A DNA stretch of 56,012 nucleotides, from assembly GCF_017355205.1 (NCBI RefSeq), contig NZ_JADIJK010000032.1:1-56012 (forward strand), in the 5' to 3' direction. This DNA is from Bacillus sp. SD088. Lineage in GTDB: Bacteria > Bacillota > Bacilli > Bacillales > Bacillaceae_C. A program made the translations under genes and the position numbers. Within the stretch, counting starts at the first letter, position 1. Each line of letters starts with the position of its first letter. The notes under the pieces were generated by a model, which was given only the letters and a program-made list of their open reading frames with translations, was not told where the DNA came from and searched no databases. Shown piece by piece: positions 9,355-17,736 of the stretch.

Positions 9355-10434
9355 TTACTGGTCAAATGTATGGGTGATGCTTTGTTGTTCTTTATGTCGT
9401 TCTAGCGCAAGCTGTACGAGACGCTCAATGAGTACTGGATACTCTAGACCGGTGTGCTTCCATAAAAGCGGGAACATGCTGACAGGGGTGAAGCCCGGCA
9501 TCGTGTTCACTTCGTTAATCAAGGTTCTTCCTTCATTGGTGATAAAGAAGTCAGCGCGCACAAGTCCAGCACAATCCAACGCTTGGAAGGCTCTTGTTGC
9601 CATGTTTCTAATTTCCGTATACTGTTCAGCGGAGATGTCAGCTGGAATAATTAAATCTGTATGAGCATCAGCATATTTTGCTTCATAATCATAAAACTCA
9701 CTCTTAGGAGCAATTTCACCCGCAACAGAGCATTCAGGAAAATCATTACCGAGTAATCCAACTTCAATTTCTCTGGCCGTTACGCCTTCTTCTACAATAA
9801 TTCTTCGATCATATTGGAACGCAGCGGAAAAGGCCTTTTTCAATTCTTCCCGATTTTCACATTTGCTGATTCCGACACTTGAACCAAGATTCGCTGGTTT
9901 TATAAAACACGGATATCCAATTTCTTGTTCCACTTGTTCATAACTTCGGGTTGATGAAGCTTCCCATGAGCTTTTCGTAAACCATATATAGTTTACTTGA
10001 TCTAAACCTTCTTGCGCAAATAAGTTTTTCATAATGACTTTATCCATACCTGCTGAGGAAGCAAGGACTCCATTTCCCACATAAGGTAGGTTTAACAATT
10101 CAAGCATTCCTTGCACAGTACCATCCTCTCCATTCGGTCCGTGCAATAAGGGGAACACAACATCCAGCGTTTGTTCCTCATTAGAGGAAAGAATCGTGGA
10201 TAAAGCGTTCGAACCTTTCACTTGAACAGTTTGTTCAAATTGAAGTGCCTTAATCGTTTCAACAGGTTCCAAAAGCTCAGGCCCTTTTCTCCATTCTCCT
10301 TCTTTCGTAATAAAGATCGGGTGAATCGCAAATTTTTCTGTATCCAAAGCTTGAATCACTGCTTTTGCGGTTTGTAGAGAAACCTCATGTTCTGCTGATT
10401 TGCCACCGTATAATAAACAAAGATTAATTTTCAT
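9355..10434 (-). CDS. ddl: D-alanine--D-alanine ligase
   Basis: Ddl joins two D-alanines with ATP to make the dipeptide used by MurF. The 359-residue ATP-grasp protein shows [12 protein letters not shown] at the N terminus, the [12 protein letters not shown] motif, [15 protein letters not shown] and the metal-binding end [18 protein letters not shown]. The ATG at 10434 follows GGAGG by about 8 bases; a TTG one codon earlier is less likely. It is upstream of murF as in B. subtilis, but separated from it by a MITE-like insertion. Confidence 0.95.
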   Translation of the reverse strand: MKINLCLLYGGKSAEHEVSLQTAKAVIQALDTEKFAIHPIFITKEGEWRKGPELLEPVETIKALQFEQTVQVKGSNALSTILSSNEEQTLDVVFPLLHGPNGEDGTVQGMLELLNLPYVGNGVLASSAGMDKVIMKNLFAQEGLDQVNYIWFTKSSWEASSTRSYEQVEQEIGYPCFIKPANLGSSVGISKCENREELKKAFSAAFQYDRRIIVEEGVTAREIEVGLLGNDFPECSVAGEIAPKSEFYDYEAKYADAHTDLIIPADISAEQYTEIRNMATRAFQALDCAGLVRADFFITNEGRTLINEVNTMPGFTPVSMFPLLWKHTGLEYPVLIERLVQLALERHKEQQSITHTFDQ

Positions 10435-10610
10435 CAAAAATCCTCCATCATTTTACAATATCTTTTATTTTACCATGGATGCCTTTGGAATCTAAATATT
10501 TTCTAATAGCGTGTATTTGACATAGGTAACCATTTTATCGAACTTTTTGAACACATATTTATAGTATATGGGCAGAGTTTTGAATCGTACCGTAAAAAGA
10601 CGTAAAAAAG

Positions 10611-10636
10611 GTGGAGCCACTTGTAAGTAGTTCCAC
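10611..10636 (-). terminator. Terminator of the 261-residue unknown gene
   Basis: On the minus strand GTGGAACT and AGTGGCTCCAC pair with a two-base bulge and are followed by CTTTTTTT, just after the stop codon at 10644. Confidence 0.65.
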
Positions 10637-10643
10637 GTTAATA

Positions 10644-11429
10644 TTATATCACTTGCATTTGAGTCAGTGATTGCCATTCCCCCGTTTTTCGATCTAAAAC
10701 AATCTTGCCATCAGGATATTTGTTCTTCGATACGTCCTCAAATTCTGTTGTCATTGAATCCATATCAAAAAAATCTCCTACCACCCAGACGGGTATCTCT
10801 ATCAGGGAGCGGTTGCGATTCGCCTTTTCAATCGAAATGACCACTCCCTCTTTCATCTCATTTGTAAAAGAGCGAAGAATCTTTCCGGGAACTGAAGGCA
10901 TAAGCTTTTTCTTACGAAAATTTAAAAATGAAACTTCTCGCTGCTGGGGTGTTTTTTGAGAAATCACAGCCCCCAACATCGTATAAAAAGGCTCCCAAGA
11001 CTGATAATATGTTTTATTCAACCAACCATCGTCTCCTGTAAGATAGACAATTTGGTTCTGAAGCTTTCGATAAAAGGGTTGTTTTAAATGGTCCTTAAAA
11101 TGACCCAAGTATAAAATTTCAGCTACTTCCTGCCCGCTTAGCTGGTTAAGACTTTCTTCTCCTGTAAAATCTAACCAACAGAAATCTCCGTAACCTTGCA
11201 CATCATCTGCCGAAAGCTTTTTCAACGTATCCTCATCTACATAATCAAGCAAGGTATGCATGTTGAAATGACATTCTTCAAATTTATGGCGAAGTAATAA
11301 GAGATTCGACAAATCCAGAGGAATTCCAGCAATAAATTGAGAGAAGGAAATACCTGAAGATAGTACAAAACGATCAGAGTCGTTCATATGAATATAAATA
11401 TTATTTTGATTCTTTATAGGATTATTCAA
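10644..11429 (-). CDS. Conserved-looking protein of unknown function
   Basis: A 261-residue soluble protein that I do not recognise. It has no signal peptide or membrane segment. Acidic and aromatic residues are common, and the C-terminal part (EIPVWVVGDFFDMDS) looks like a small beta-rich domain. The start at 11429 is TTG behind a G-rich stretch in a GATGAG repeat; an ATG 14 codons later lacks a ribosome binding site. It stands alone between ddl and the divergent CNNM gene and has its own terminator. Codon use resembles that of its neighbours. Confidence 0.65.
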   Translation of the reverse strand: MNNPIKNQNNIYIHMNDSDRFVLSSGISFSQFIAGIPLDLSNLLLLRHKFEECHFNMHTLLDYVDEDTLKKLSADDVQGYGDFCWLDFTGEESLNQLSGQEVAEILYLGHFKDHLKQPFYRKLQNQIVYLTGDDGWLNKTYYQSWEPFYTMLGAVISQKTPQQREVSFLNFRKKKLMPSVPGKILRSFTNEMKEGVVISIEKANRNRSLIEIPVWVVGDFFDMDSMTTEFEDVSKNKYPDGKIVLDRKTGEWQSLTQMQVI

Positions 11430-11690
11430 AAAACAACCCCCATCCTCATCCTCATCGTTGAACTATGCCCATATCTGCATTAGATACTCTTTATTATATC
11501 ATAATAGGAAGACATACCTACATTACAAATATGTATCAAGTTGCATGAATGATGTAAACTCCTGTACCTTTGAACCTCGGAAGGTCTGCGATAAACACTT
11601 TGTATAATTCAACACCTTCTCTGATTGAAGTATCCCTTTTTGGGTAAAGTAAAAGAGGATATTCAAAAAGGGAAATTACACTTTAATTCG

Positions 11691-11744
11691 GGAGGTGAAT
11701 TCTTGCTTTAGCATCGTTTCGCTTGAAAGCAAGATACTCCATTG
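11691..11744 (+). promoter_or_regulatory. Structured translation start of the CNNM gene (hairpin between SD and TTG)
   Basis: A strong GGAGGTG (11691-11697) is perfectly spaced for a TTG at 11703, but that frame stops after two codons (TTG CTT TAG). CTTGCTTT (11702-11709) and AAAGCAAG (11726-11733) form a perfect 8-bp stem. Folding the stem brings the SD within about 14 bases of the TTG at 11742 that opens the long frame. Confidence 0.55.
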
Positions 11745-13046
11745 ATTTTTTTAAATATTTTTCTTGTCATTTTATTAATCGCCTTAACCGCTTTCTTTGT
11801 TGCATCTGAATTCGCAATTGTGAAAGTACGGAGTTCTAGAATTGATCAATTAATCGCCGAAGGTAATTCGAGAGCGATTACAACAAAAAAACTGTTAGCC
11901 AATTTGGATGGTTATTTGTCCGCTACTCAACTTGGGATTACTGTTGCAGCTCTTGGTTTGGGATGGCTTGGTGAACCTACAGTACAGACACTATTCCATC
12001 CTCTATTTGAACGGTTACCCCTTTCAGATTCGCTTGTGAAAATCATTTCATTCATCCTAGCCTTTACTATAGTTACTTTTTTCAATGTCGTAGTCGGAGA
12101 ATTGGCACCTAAAACGATCGCGATTCAAAAGGCGGAACAAGCCGCTATGCTCGTAGCAGCTCCTCTCATCTTTTTTTATAAAATGATGTATCCCTTTATA
12201 TGGATTCTTAACCATTCAGCCCGCTTTATCGTAAAAATATTTGGTTTTCAACTTTCCTCAGAAAACGAGCTTGCTCATTCTGAAGAAGAATTGAGAATTA
12301 TCCTTTCAGAAAGCTTGAAAAGCGGGGAAATTAACCAATCTGAATATCGGTATGTGAATAGGATTTTTGAGTTTGACAATCGCATTGCAAAGGAAATTAT
12401 GGTGCCAAGGGTGGAAGTTTATACAATCGAAAAGTCTGCAACAATTGAGGAAATCATGGAAACCATTAAGCATGAACGATTTACTAGGTATCCGATTATC
12501 GAGGGGGACAAAGATACGATTATTGGGCTGGTCAATGTCAAAGAGTTTTTGACTGACTGCATACATGGAGATTGTCATGGAAGTGAGCCTATCATGCCTT
12601 ATGTCAAACCAATTATTCGCGTAATCGAAACAGTCCCCATCCAAAACCTATTGGTCAAAATGCAAAAAGAAAGAACCCATATGGCCGTTTTGCTCGATGA
12701 GTATGGTGGGACAGCAGGAATTATTACTGTTGAAGATATACTTGAAGAGATTGTTGGTGAAATCCGCGATGAGTTTGATTCTGATGAGGTACCGGAAATT
12801 AGAAAAATTACCGAAGATCATTATGTATTTGAAGCAAAATTACTTATTGAAGAAGTAAATAGACTACTAAATATTCACCTGATTGCGGATGAAGTCGATA
12901 CAATCGGCGGCTGGTTATTGACACAAAAATATGACTTGCGAAAAGGGGATACGGTCGAAGCTGAAGGCTACCAATTCCAAGTCCAGACTATGGAAGGTTC
13001 CCACATTACGACCGTTGAGGTAAGAAAAGTGCAGGCATCCGTATAA
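11742..13046 (+). CDS. CNNM/CBS-domain membrane protein (YhdP/CorC-type)
   Basis: This 434-residue protein is probably a membrane ion transporter or efflux regulator of the CNNM family (magnesium or cobalt related). The order is an N-terminal CNNM domain with four hydrophobic segments (about 1-190, including VVGELAPKTIAI), two CBS domains (about 210-335, with MVPRVEV and LDEYGGTAGIIT) and a CorC/HlyC C-terminal domain (about 350-430). It is very close to B. subtilis YhdP in order and size. The only possible start is TTG at 11742, since a stop codon lies five codons upstream. A leader hairpin separates it from the SD. Confidence 0.85.
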   Translation: MIFLNIFLVILLIALTAFFVASEFAIVKVRSSRIDQLIAEGNSRAITTKKLLANLDGYLSATQLGITVAALGLGWLGEPTVQTLFHPLFERLPLSDSLVKIISFILAFTIVTFFNVVVGELAPKTIAIQKAEQAAMLVAAPLIFFYKMMYPFIWILNHSARFIVKIFGFQLSSENELAHSEEELRIILSESLKSGEINQSEYRYVNRIFEFDNRIAKEIMVPRVEVYTIEKSATIEEIMETIKHERFTRYPIIEGDKDTIIGLVNVKEFLTDCIHGDCHGSEPIMPYVKPIIRVIETVPIQNLLVKMQKERTHMAVLLDEYGGTAGIITVEDILEEIVGEIRDEFDSDEVPEIRKITEDHYVFEAKLLIEEVNRLLNIHLIADEVDTIGGWLLTQKYDLRKGDTVEAEGYQFQVQTMEGSHITTVEVRKVQASV

Positions 13047-13051
13047 GGTTG

Positions 13052-13165
13052 AACGGCTAAGATCGCGCCGTCTTGGCGGCAGACTCAAACGCGACGTCCT
13101 GTCGCTTCGTCTGCACTAGTACATCCTGTACATTGCAACGCCGTTCTAACCAACGTCCTGTTGGC
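13052..13165 (+). repeat. Shared cassette repeat fragment
   Basis: About 110 bp with AAACGCGACGTCCTGTCGC, a CTGCACTAGTACATCCTGTA block and an AACGTCCTGTTGGCC end. Nearly the same block occurs inside the nested element at 31388-31500, and parts occur in other repeats. Confidence 0.7.
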
Positions 13166-13169
13166 CAAA

Positions 13170-13212
13170 AAAAAAAATAAACTAGACATGTCCAATGTAT
13201 GCCCAGTTTATT
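13170..13212 (-). terminator. Intrinsic terminator of the 49-residue ORF
   Basis: On the minus strand AATAAACT and AGTTTATT arms are followed by a run of eleven T. It lies directly after the stop codon at 13218 and may also stop transcription from the convergent CNNM gene. Confidence 0.75.
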
Positions 13213-13217
13213 TTCCC

Positions 13218-13367
13218 TTATGAATGTAGTTCAGGGTATTTCCGAAGTCTATCCACATTCTCAACAACCTTACTTAATTCCAGTCTAGACTTCGTTTTCG
13301 ATATTTTTACACCAATCTCCGATAGACTACATATCATTTTCTGAAGTTGGTCATGATCTCTTTGCAA
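13218..13367 (-). CDS. Small hypothetical protein (49 residues)
   Basis: A TTG at 13367 is preceded by GAGGTGG with six-base spacing, and the frame runs to TAA at 13218, just before a strong terminator. The predicted product is hydrophilic and probably alpha-helical, ending RLRKYPELHS, with no membrane segment or cysteine motif. Position, ribosome binding site and terminator support a real short gene. No family is recognised, and its function is unknown. A chance frame remains possible. Confidence 0.5.
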   Translation of the reverse strand: MQRDHDQLQKMICSLSEIGVKISKTKSRLELSKVVENVDRLRKYPELHS

Positions 13368-13545
13368 GAAGATCCACCTCTTTAAGATTTGACATCTTAG
13401 TTATATTTTACCTCAAATTCCAGTGACTGTATATCGTTTTTTTAAAGGTTAATCAATTTGTCAACTATTTTGTTCTAGCTTTTATTACTTTACCCAGCTT
13501 ACTTGAAAATAATCACATATTATGTAAAAAAGTGCTGCTATTAAA

Positions 13546-13876
13546 GAGGCCGCTGAAAAAGGCCTGATAATAAATGGAATTCTATGGAATACGGTCGATT
13601 TCCGCTCTAGGCGGACGCTTTCCGGGGGCGCGTGCGGTGAGCTTCTTCTGGCCTACAGGATGTAGGTCACAAAGGCGTTGCGACGTACAAGGATGTACTA
13701 GTGCAAGCGAAACAACAGGACGTTGCTCTTTGAGCCTACCGCCAGAACGGCGCGTATTTAGCCTTTGGTCTATAGAACGCTCCTACGGGATCTCACCACG
13801 CTAATCCCCCATGAGTCACCGCCTTCCGCTACAAACAACGGTAACTGCTCATATTCAATGATTTTTCAGTGGCCTT
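13546..13876. mobile_element. MITE with GGCC(A/G)CTGAAAAA ends and 8-bp target duplication
   Basis: The ends GAGGCCGCTGAAAAA and TTTTTCAGTGGCCTT are near-perfect inverted repeats, and CTATTAAA flanks both sides (13538-13545 and 13877-13884). The 331-bp interior has no gene; it holds the GGATGTACTAGTGC and ACGTCCTGT-type cassette modules seen in other repeats. This is a non-autonomous DNA transposon; the parent family is not identified. Confidence 0.8.
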
Positions 13877-14026
13877 CTATTAAATGAATCTTTTTTCCCG
13901 CTAGTTAACACAAGATAAAAACGTACATACCCTGATGTGTATGTACGCATAGTCACTGGACGATCCAGTTCTATAGAATCCAGTCCCAACATACAGATCT
14001 TAGTGATCGTAACCGCCTATCCTTTA

Positions 14027-14386
14027 TCAATTAAGCTCTTTATATTTTTTCAATAAAGTTTCTAGCTTCAATGCTAGTCCAAGGCTACCATCCACTGTAA
14101 TTTCCCTCATCATATAAGCCATTGTGCTATTAAGTTGGCCAAATAAAAGCTGTTTGAATTCATTAAAATCCATTATAAGTCTGCATTCATAGTTGTAAGG
14201 GCTTCCCTTTTCAACCGAGACTTTTCCTTTATTTAAGATCAGCTGATACGTGCCATCCATTTCCCCAGAAAGATCAAATTGATAAACGCATTCAGAGTCC
14301 TTATGTGGTTCGGGACATTCATTCATCATGCGGACAATTTGCTCCCATATCTCATCGATGGACTGATCAACAAATTCAATGGCCAT
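14027..14386 (-). CDS. SCP2 sterol-carrier-like domain protein
   Basis: A 119-residue single-domain protein of the SCP2 fold, which binds lipids or acyl-CoA in a hydrophobic tunnel. It shows VYQFDLSGEMDGTYQL, a central LIMDFNEFKQLLFG block and the closing ITVDGSLGLALKLETLL typical of the family. GGAGG precedes the ATG. B. subtilis YusD is a likely relative. The substrate is unknown and the gene stands alone. Confidence 0.75.
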   Translation of the reverse strand: MAIEFVDQSIDEIWEQIVRMMNECPEPHKDSECVYQFDLSGEMDGTYQLILNKGKVSVEKGSPYNYECRLIMDFNEFKQLLFGQLNSTMAYMMREITVDGSLGLALKLETLLKKYKELN

Positions 14387-14564
14387 GTATTTAAATCCTC
14401 CTCAATTCTTAATGCTTCTATTATAGCATGTAAGCATATACAAATACGTTGAAATGAAATTTTTCTCTAAATGTATAGTCAGAAGCGTCATCTTTTCAAG
14501 GTATTTGCAAAATCTTTTATGTGGAGAAATAAAAATAGCCTAAATGAAACTTATATGAATCGTC

Positions 14565-15056
14565 CTAGCGCTTACCAGCCAAAGGATTTAACGGTCCTAA
14601 AAAGGTAATTCCCTTTCGTTTCTTTTTTTTGCGAGACTCCTCGATTAAGCGAAATAATTGTTGCTCTCTTTCTCTTTCCTCTATTTTTTCTGTCAATATT
14701 TCTACTTGCTTTACAAGATGATGATTCATTTCTGTGAGAGACGCTTGTTGAACTTCTAGATCTTTTATTTGGGCAATAAATTCCTGTAAATCCTTTGATT
14801 GCGATGATGAGGAAGACTTTCTCCCTTGTCCCGCCATTAATTCTGCCGCTGATTCGACAGACATCCCTTCCTCCATTTTCTGTAACATAGAAGATAATAG
14901 CACCAGGTCTTCTTCTTTAAAAATCCGCCCATTGTTATGATGATCACGCTCAAATTCATATCCCTTTACTTCTAATAAAGCTGCATATTTTCTTAAAGTA
15001 CTTACCCCGACCCCTAAATTCTTCGCCGCCTCTGTTGTAAAAATAGACTGTTCCAC
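14565..15056 (-). CDS. MerR-type HTH protein with coiled-coil tail (RacA/DUF3967-like)
   Basis: The 163 residues begin with a MerR-like winged helix (TTEAAKNLGVGVSTLRKYA, then FKEEDLVLL). A Ser-rich hinge (about 80-90), a coiled coil (about 92-140) and a very basic end (SRKKKKRKG) follow. This fits the RacA-like/DUF3967 group of DNA-binding proteins rather than a classical effector-binding MerR regulator. The start is GTG at 15056 behind GGGAGGAG. Targets are not visible from the context. A chromosome-organising or replicon-type role is possible but unproven. Confidence 0.65.
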   Translation of the reverse strand: MEQSIFTTEAAKNLGVGVSTLRKYAALLEVKGYEFERDHHNNGRIFKEEDLVLLSSMLQKMEEGMSVESAAELMAGQGRKSSSSSQSKDLQEFIAQIKDLEVQQASLTEMNHHLVKQVEILTEKIEEREREQQLFRLIEESRKKKKRKGITFLGPLNPLAGKR

Positions 15057-15323
15057 TGAATCTCCTCCCGATTTTCTTGTTACTCTAAAAGTTCAATGGG
15101 ATTCGCTTGATTTCCTTTCTCTAAATCTGTCACTTAAAGAGGGGTTTTGTCATTCTCACTAAATAGTTTTCGCGACCTTTTTCAGTATTTTTCACTTTCA
15201 GCAATTTTTGACAGAATGCGTCTTTCCCTCACGGGTGAGAGTCATCAAAAAATTGGAGTTTTAAAAAGAGTTTAGTCAGAGGAATTTACGGAAATTATAT
15301 GAATAAAAAGGAAGTGAATATAA

Positions 15324-15965
15324 ATGAAAGTTTTAGTTGTCGGAGCGAACGGACATACGGGACGATTGATCATTGATTATATGGCTACTCATACAGAGGA
15401 TCATCCGTATGCAATGATTCGGAACGAAAATCAGGAAAAGGAACTGATGAAATTGGGTGCCGCCGAAGTCATTGTGACAGACCTTGAGCAAGAAATTGTT
15501 CATGAAATCACCAAAGGGATGGATGCAATTATATTTGCAGCCGGTTCCGGTTCCCATACAGGGCCAGATAAAACAATTGAAGTCGATCAAGAGGGAGCCA
15601 AAAAGCTCATTGACTCAGCAAAAGAGAATCAGATCTCCCATTTTGTGATGCTAAGTGCAATTGGTGCGGATGAGCCTCAGGGACCGATCGAACATTACTT
15701 AACAGCAAAAAAGGAAGCCGATGATTATCTCATCAATAGCGGGCTTACCTATACCATTGTCCGTCCGGGTGGCTTAACTCATGATTCCTCAACTGGTAAA
15801 GTGGCAATCGCTGAGAAATTGGACATTGTTGATGAACGCCAAATTCCTCGTGGAGACGTAGCGCATATTCTGGTTGCCTCCTTGCATATAAAAAACACAC
15901 AAAATAAAATATTTGAAGTCACATCTGGTGACAAAGACATTGAAAAAGCCTTAGAAATTATCTAA
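15324..15965 (+). CDS. NAD(P)-binding SDR-family protein, YhfK-like
   Basis: A 213-residue atypical short-chain dehydrogenase. The dinucleotide-binding motif GANGHTG is at residues 7-13, FAAGSGSHTGPDKT follows strand 4, and TYTIVRPGGL marks the NmrA/YhfK type. The usual YxxxK is represented by the HYLTAKKEADDYL region. The substrate is unknown; relatives act as NAD(P)H-binding redox sensors or epimerases. GGAAGTG precedes the ATG. A long perfect hairpin lies just after the stop codon. Confidence 0.8.
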   Translation: MKVLVVGANGHTGRLIIDYMATHTEDHPYAMIRNENQEKELMKLGAAEVIVTDLEQEIVHEITKGMDAIIFAAGSGSHTGPDKTIEVDQEGAKKLIDSAKENQISHFVMLSAIGADEPQGPIEHYLTAKKEADDYLINSGLTYTIVRPGGLTHDSSTGKVAIAEKLDIVDERQIPRGDVAHILVASLHIKNTQNKIFEVTSGDKDIEKALEII

Positions 15966-15969
15966 TAAA

Positions 15970-16024
15970 GGTACCGACCCCCGAAAGTTAGATTTTTCTA
16001 CTCTAACTTTCGGGGGTCGGTACC
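15970..16024. repeat. Perfect inverted repeat with 23-bp arms
   Basis: The left arm 15970-15992 starts GGTACCGACCCCCG and the right arm 16002-16024 ends CGGGGGTCGGTACC. The loop is nine bases. It lies 4 bases after the YhfK-like stop codon. There is no T tract after the stem on the plus strand, so it is atypical as a terminator and may be a repeat palindrome or an RNA stabiliser. Confidence 0.85.
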
Positions 16025-16124
16025 AAATCGATGGGGAATTTTTTATAAATGCATATTTAAAGGACCAAGTCGGCAACTACGCTGATGTCAATCAAAAAAA
16101 CAGGGTGTCGCGAATTTAGATCCT

Positions 16125-16484
16125 CTATAAAGACGGCTCTTTCCTCGCTCTACCTGACCCAATTAACCATAAATGCACAAAAAATTCGACAGCTGTAATA
16201 AGGGCCGAAGTTAGAATAACACCGAAAAGTGTAGTAAATGCCCCTTGGAAAAAATAAGCAAAGGTATAGAGCATGATAGCTGACACCACAAAATCAGCAG
16301 CCAGACTTAGCCAGAACGTACCTCTTTTTAAAAGCGCAAATTCAAGTAAGGCCCCCACCACTGCCATTGTTACACCCGTTACAATTGGCTGATAAAGATA
16401 GGGAAAATAAATCCCCGGTAATACTTTTGATGCAAGGATCAGAATAATCGGAATCACAATGATCTTTAGCAAAACGTTTAGCAT
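16125..16484 (-). CDS. DUF2512 (YndM-type) membrane protein
   Basis: A 119-residue protein with four predicted membrane helices, opening MLNVLLKIIVIPIILILASK and ending in a short basic tail. It fits the DUF2512 family of Bacillus. The ATG at 16484 follows GGAGG by nine bases. An upstream extension of the frame to 16574 enters a repeat and is not used. The role is unknown; YndM in B. subtilis is also uncharacterised. Confidence 0.7.
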   Translation of the reverse strand: MLNVLLKIIVIPIILILASKVLPGIYFPYLYQPIVTGVTMAVVGALLEFALLKRGTFWLSLAADFVVSAIMLYTFAYFFQGAFTTLFGVILTSALITAVEFFVHLWLIGSGRARKEPSL

Positions 16485-16555
16485 AAACACTTGCCTCCTT
16501 TTACCTATATGAAAAGGATGCCTATTTAAAATGAATTTATACGTTTTATTAAGGA

Positions 16556-16790
16556 TGTTCAAAATAAGGATCAAAGGCTAAATTTGCGACAACTATCGAC
16601 ACGCCTTTGTGACCTACGTTCTGCAGGCCTCGGGAAATGACACTCGAGATAAATGATCTTCGACTAAGTACCGATACGTCCTGTGTGCAACGTAGAAGTC
16701 AACACAACAAGCGAAAGTCCGTCTCGAACTTTCGCCGTACAGGATGTGCCAGTGTCGGACGTTTGCGATTGACGTCAGCGCTTTTAGCAC
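16556..16790 (+). repeat. MITE-like element with TGTTCAAA end, copy 2, right end lost
   Basis: It starts TGTTCAAAATAAGGATCAAAGGC and matches the reverse complement of 9003-9268 over most of its length. The expected TTTGAACA end is missing: the match stops where the metallophosphoesterase stop codon lies (16792). Confidence 0.7.
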
Positions 16791-16791
16791 T

Positions 16792-17628
16792 TTAGCTGTT
16801 TTTCAATGTAACTGCAATAATTTCAGGGCGATTAAAGATCCGATAAGGAAAAAGACTATTTCCTAACCCTCTACTAATAATCATCGACGTTTTTTCCACT
16901 TGATGTTCCCCTGATGTATAGCGGGGAAACCATCCTTGCCCAGGAGCAATCAAGCCCCCCACTCCCGGTAATCGTATTTGTCCACCATGTGCATGGCCAC
17001 TAAACACGAGGTTGACTTCATTTTCCGCATATACATCGATTAATTCTGGTCGATGTGAAAGAAGTACAGTATACCTTTCTTGAGGAACAGTCGAAAGTGC
17101 TGCTTGTACCATTTGCTCCATCGCCCGATCAGGGCTTTGCTGTCCCATCATCAGCGGATCATCCACTCCAATAATAGAGATCACTTCATGGTCCTTCTCC
17201 AAGTGGATTGCCTCGTTCCGCAACACATGAACACCAAGGGATGATAACGTCTCCGTAATCTCGTCCACTTGATTAATCGCCACCTCATGATTCCCTATAA
17301 CAAAAAAGACATCTGTGGTGGCAACTAATTGCTCAATTAAATCTAGGCTATTGGCTAAATCATAATGATTGCTATCAAGCAAATCCCCTGTAATCACAAC
17401 CAAGTCGGGGTTCGCCTTTCGGATTGCGTTCATCAATTTTGCTTGCTTCTTTCCAAAAGTCGCATCCTGCAAATCAGAGATCTGCACAATATTCAAACCA
17501 TCAAATGCTTTCGGTATTTCTTCGGATTTAATCGTATATCTCGTTGTTTGTATCCATGAATTATTTAATTCTAAAAATACCCAAAGAACAAGCAGACAAA
17601 TTAGCAACATGAATATTTTTCGAACCAT
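16792..17628 (-). CDS. Membrane-anchored metallophosphoesterase
   Basis: The 278-residue calcineurin-like phosphoesterase has an N-terminal hydrophobic anchor (about 5-20) and an outward catalytic domain. The metal-site motifs are ISDLQ (Asp52), GDLLD (82-85), GNHE (112-115), a later LSHRPE and GHAHGGQ. The first motif is normally DxH; here Gln54 replaces the histidine. It resembles YkuE-type enzymes, which act on UDP-linked or phospholipid substrates, but the substrate is unknown. The C terminus abuts a truncated repeat, so the last residues may be altered. Confidence 0.8.
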   Translation of the reverse strand: MVRKIFMLLICLLVLWVFLELNNSWIQTTRYTIKSEEIPKAFDGLNIVQISDLQDATFGKKQAKLMNAIRKANPDLVVITGDLLDSNHYDLANSLDLIEQLVATTDVFFVIGNHEVAINQVDEITETLSSLGVHVLRNEAIHLEKDHEVISIIGVDDPLMMGQQSPDRAMEQMVQAALSTVPQERYTVLLSHRPELIDVYAENEVNLVFSGHAHGGQIRLPGVGGLIAPGQGWFPRYTSGEHQVEKTSMIISRGLGNSLFPYRIFNRPEIIAVTLKNS

Positions 17629-17736
17629 GCAATAAGATCCCTTCAGTTAGACTGTACTATTAATATATTGATCATCATGACATCGTATGATGATCTTTTC
17701 AATCAAAACAAAAGAGCAAGGCGGCTTGATTTACTG

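Noticed and set aside
10492-10677. 61-residue minus-strand frame
   Set aside because: It overlaps the terminator and end of the 261-residue gene and has no SD.
13574-13804. 76-residue frame
   Set aside because: It lies wholly within the MITE at 13546-13876.
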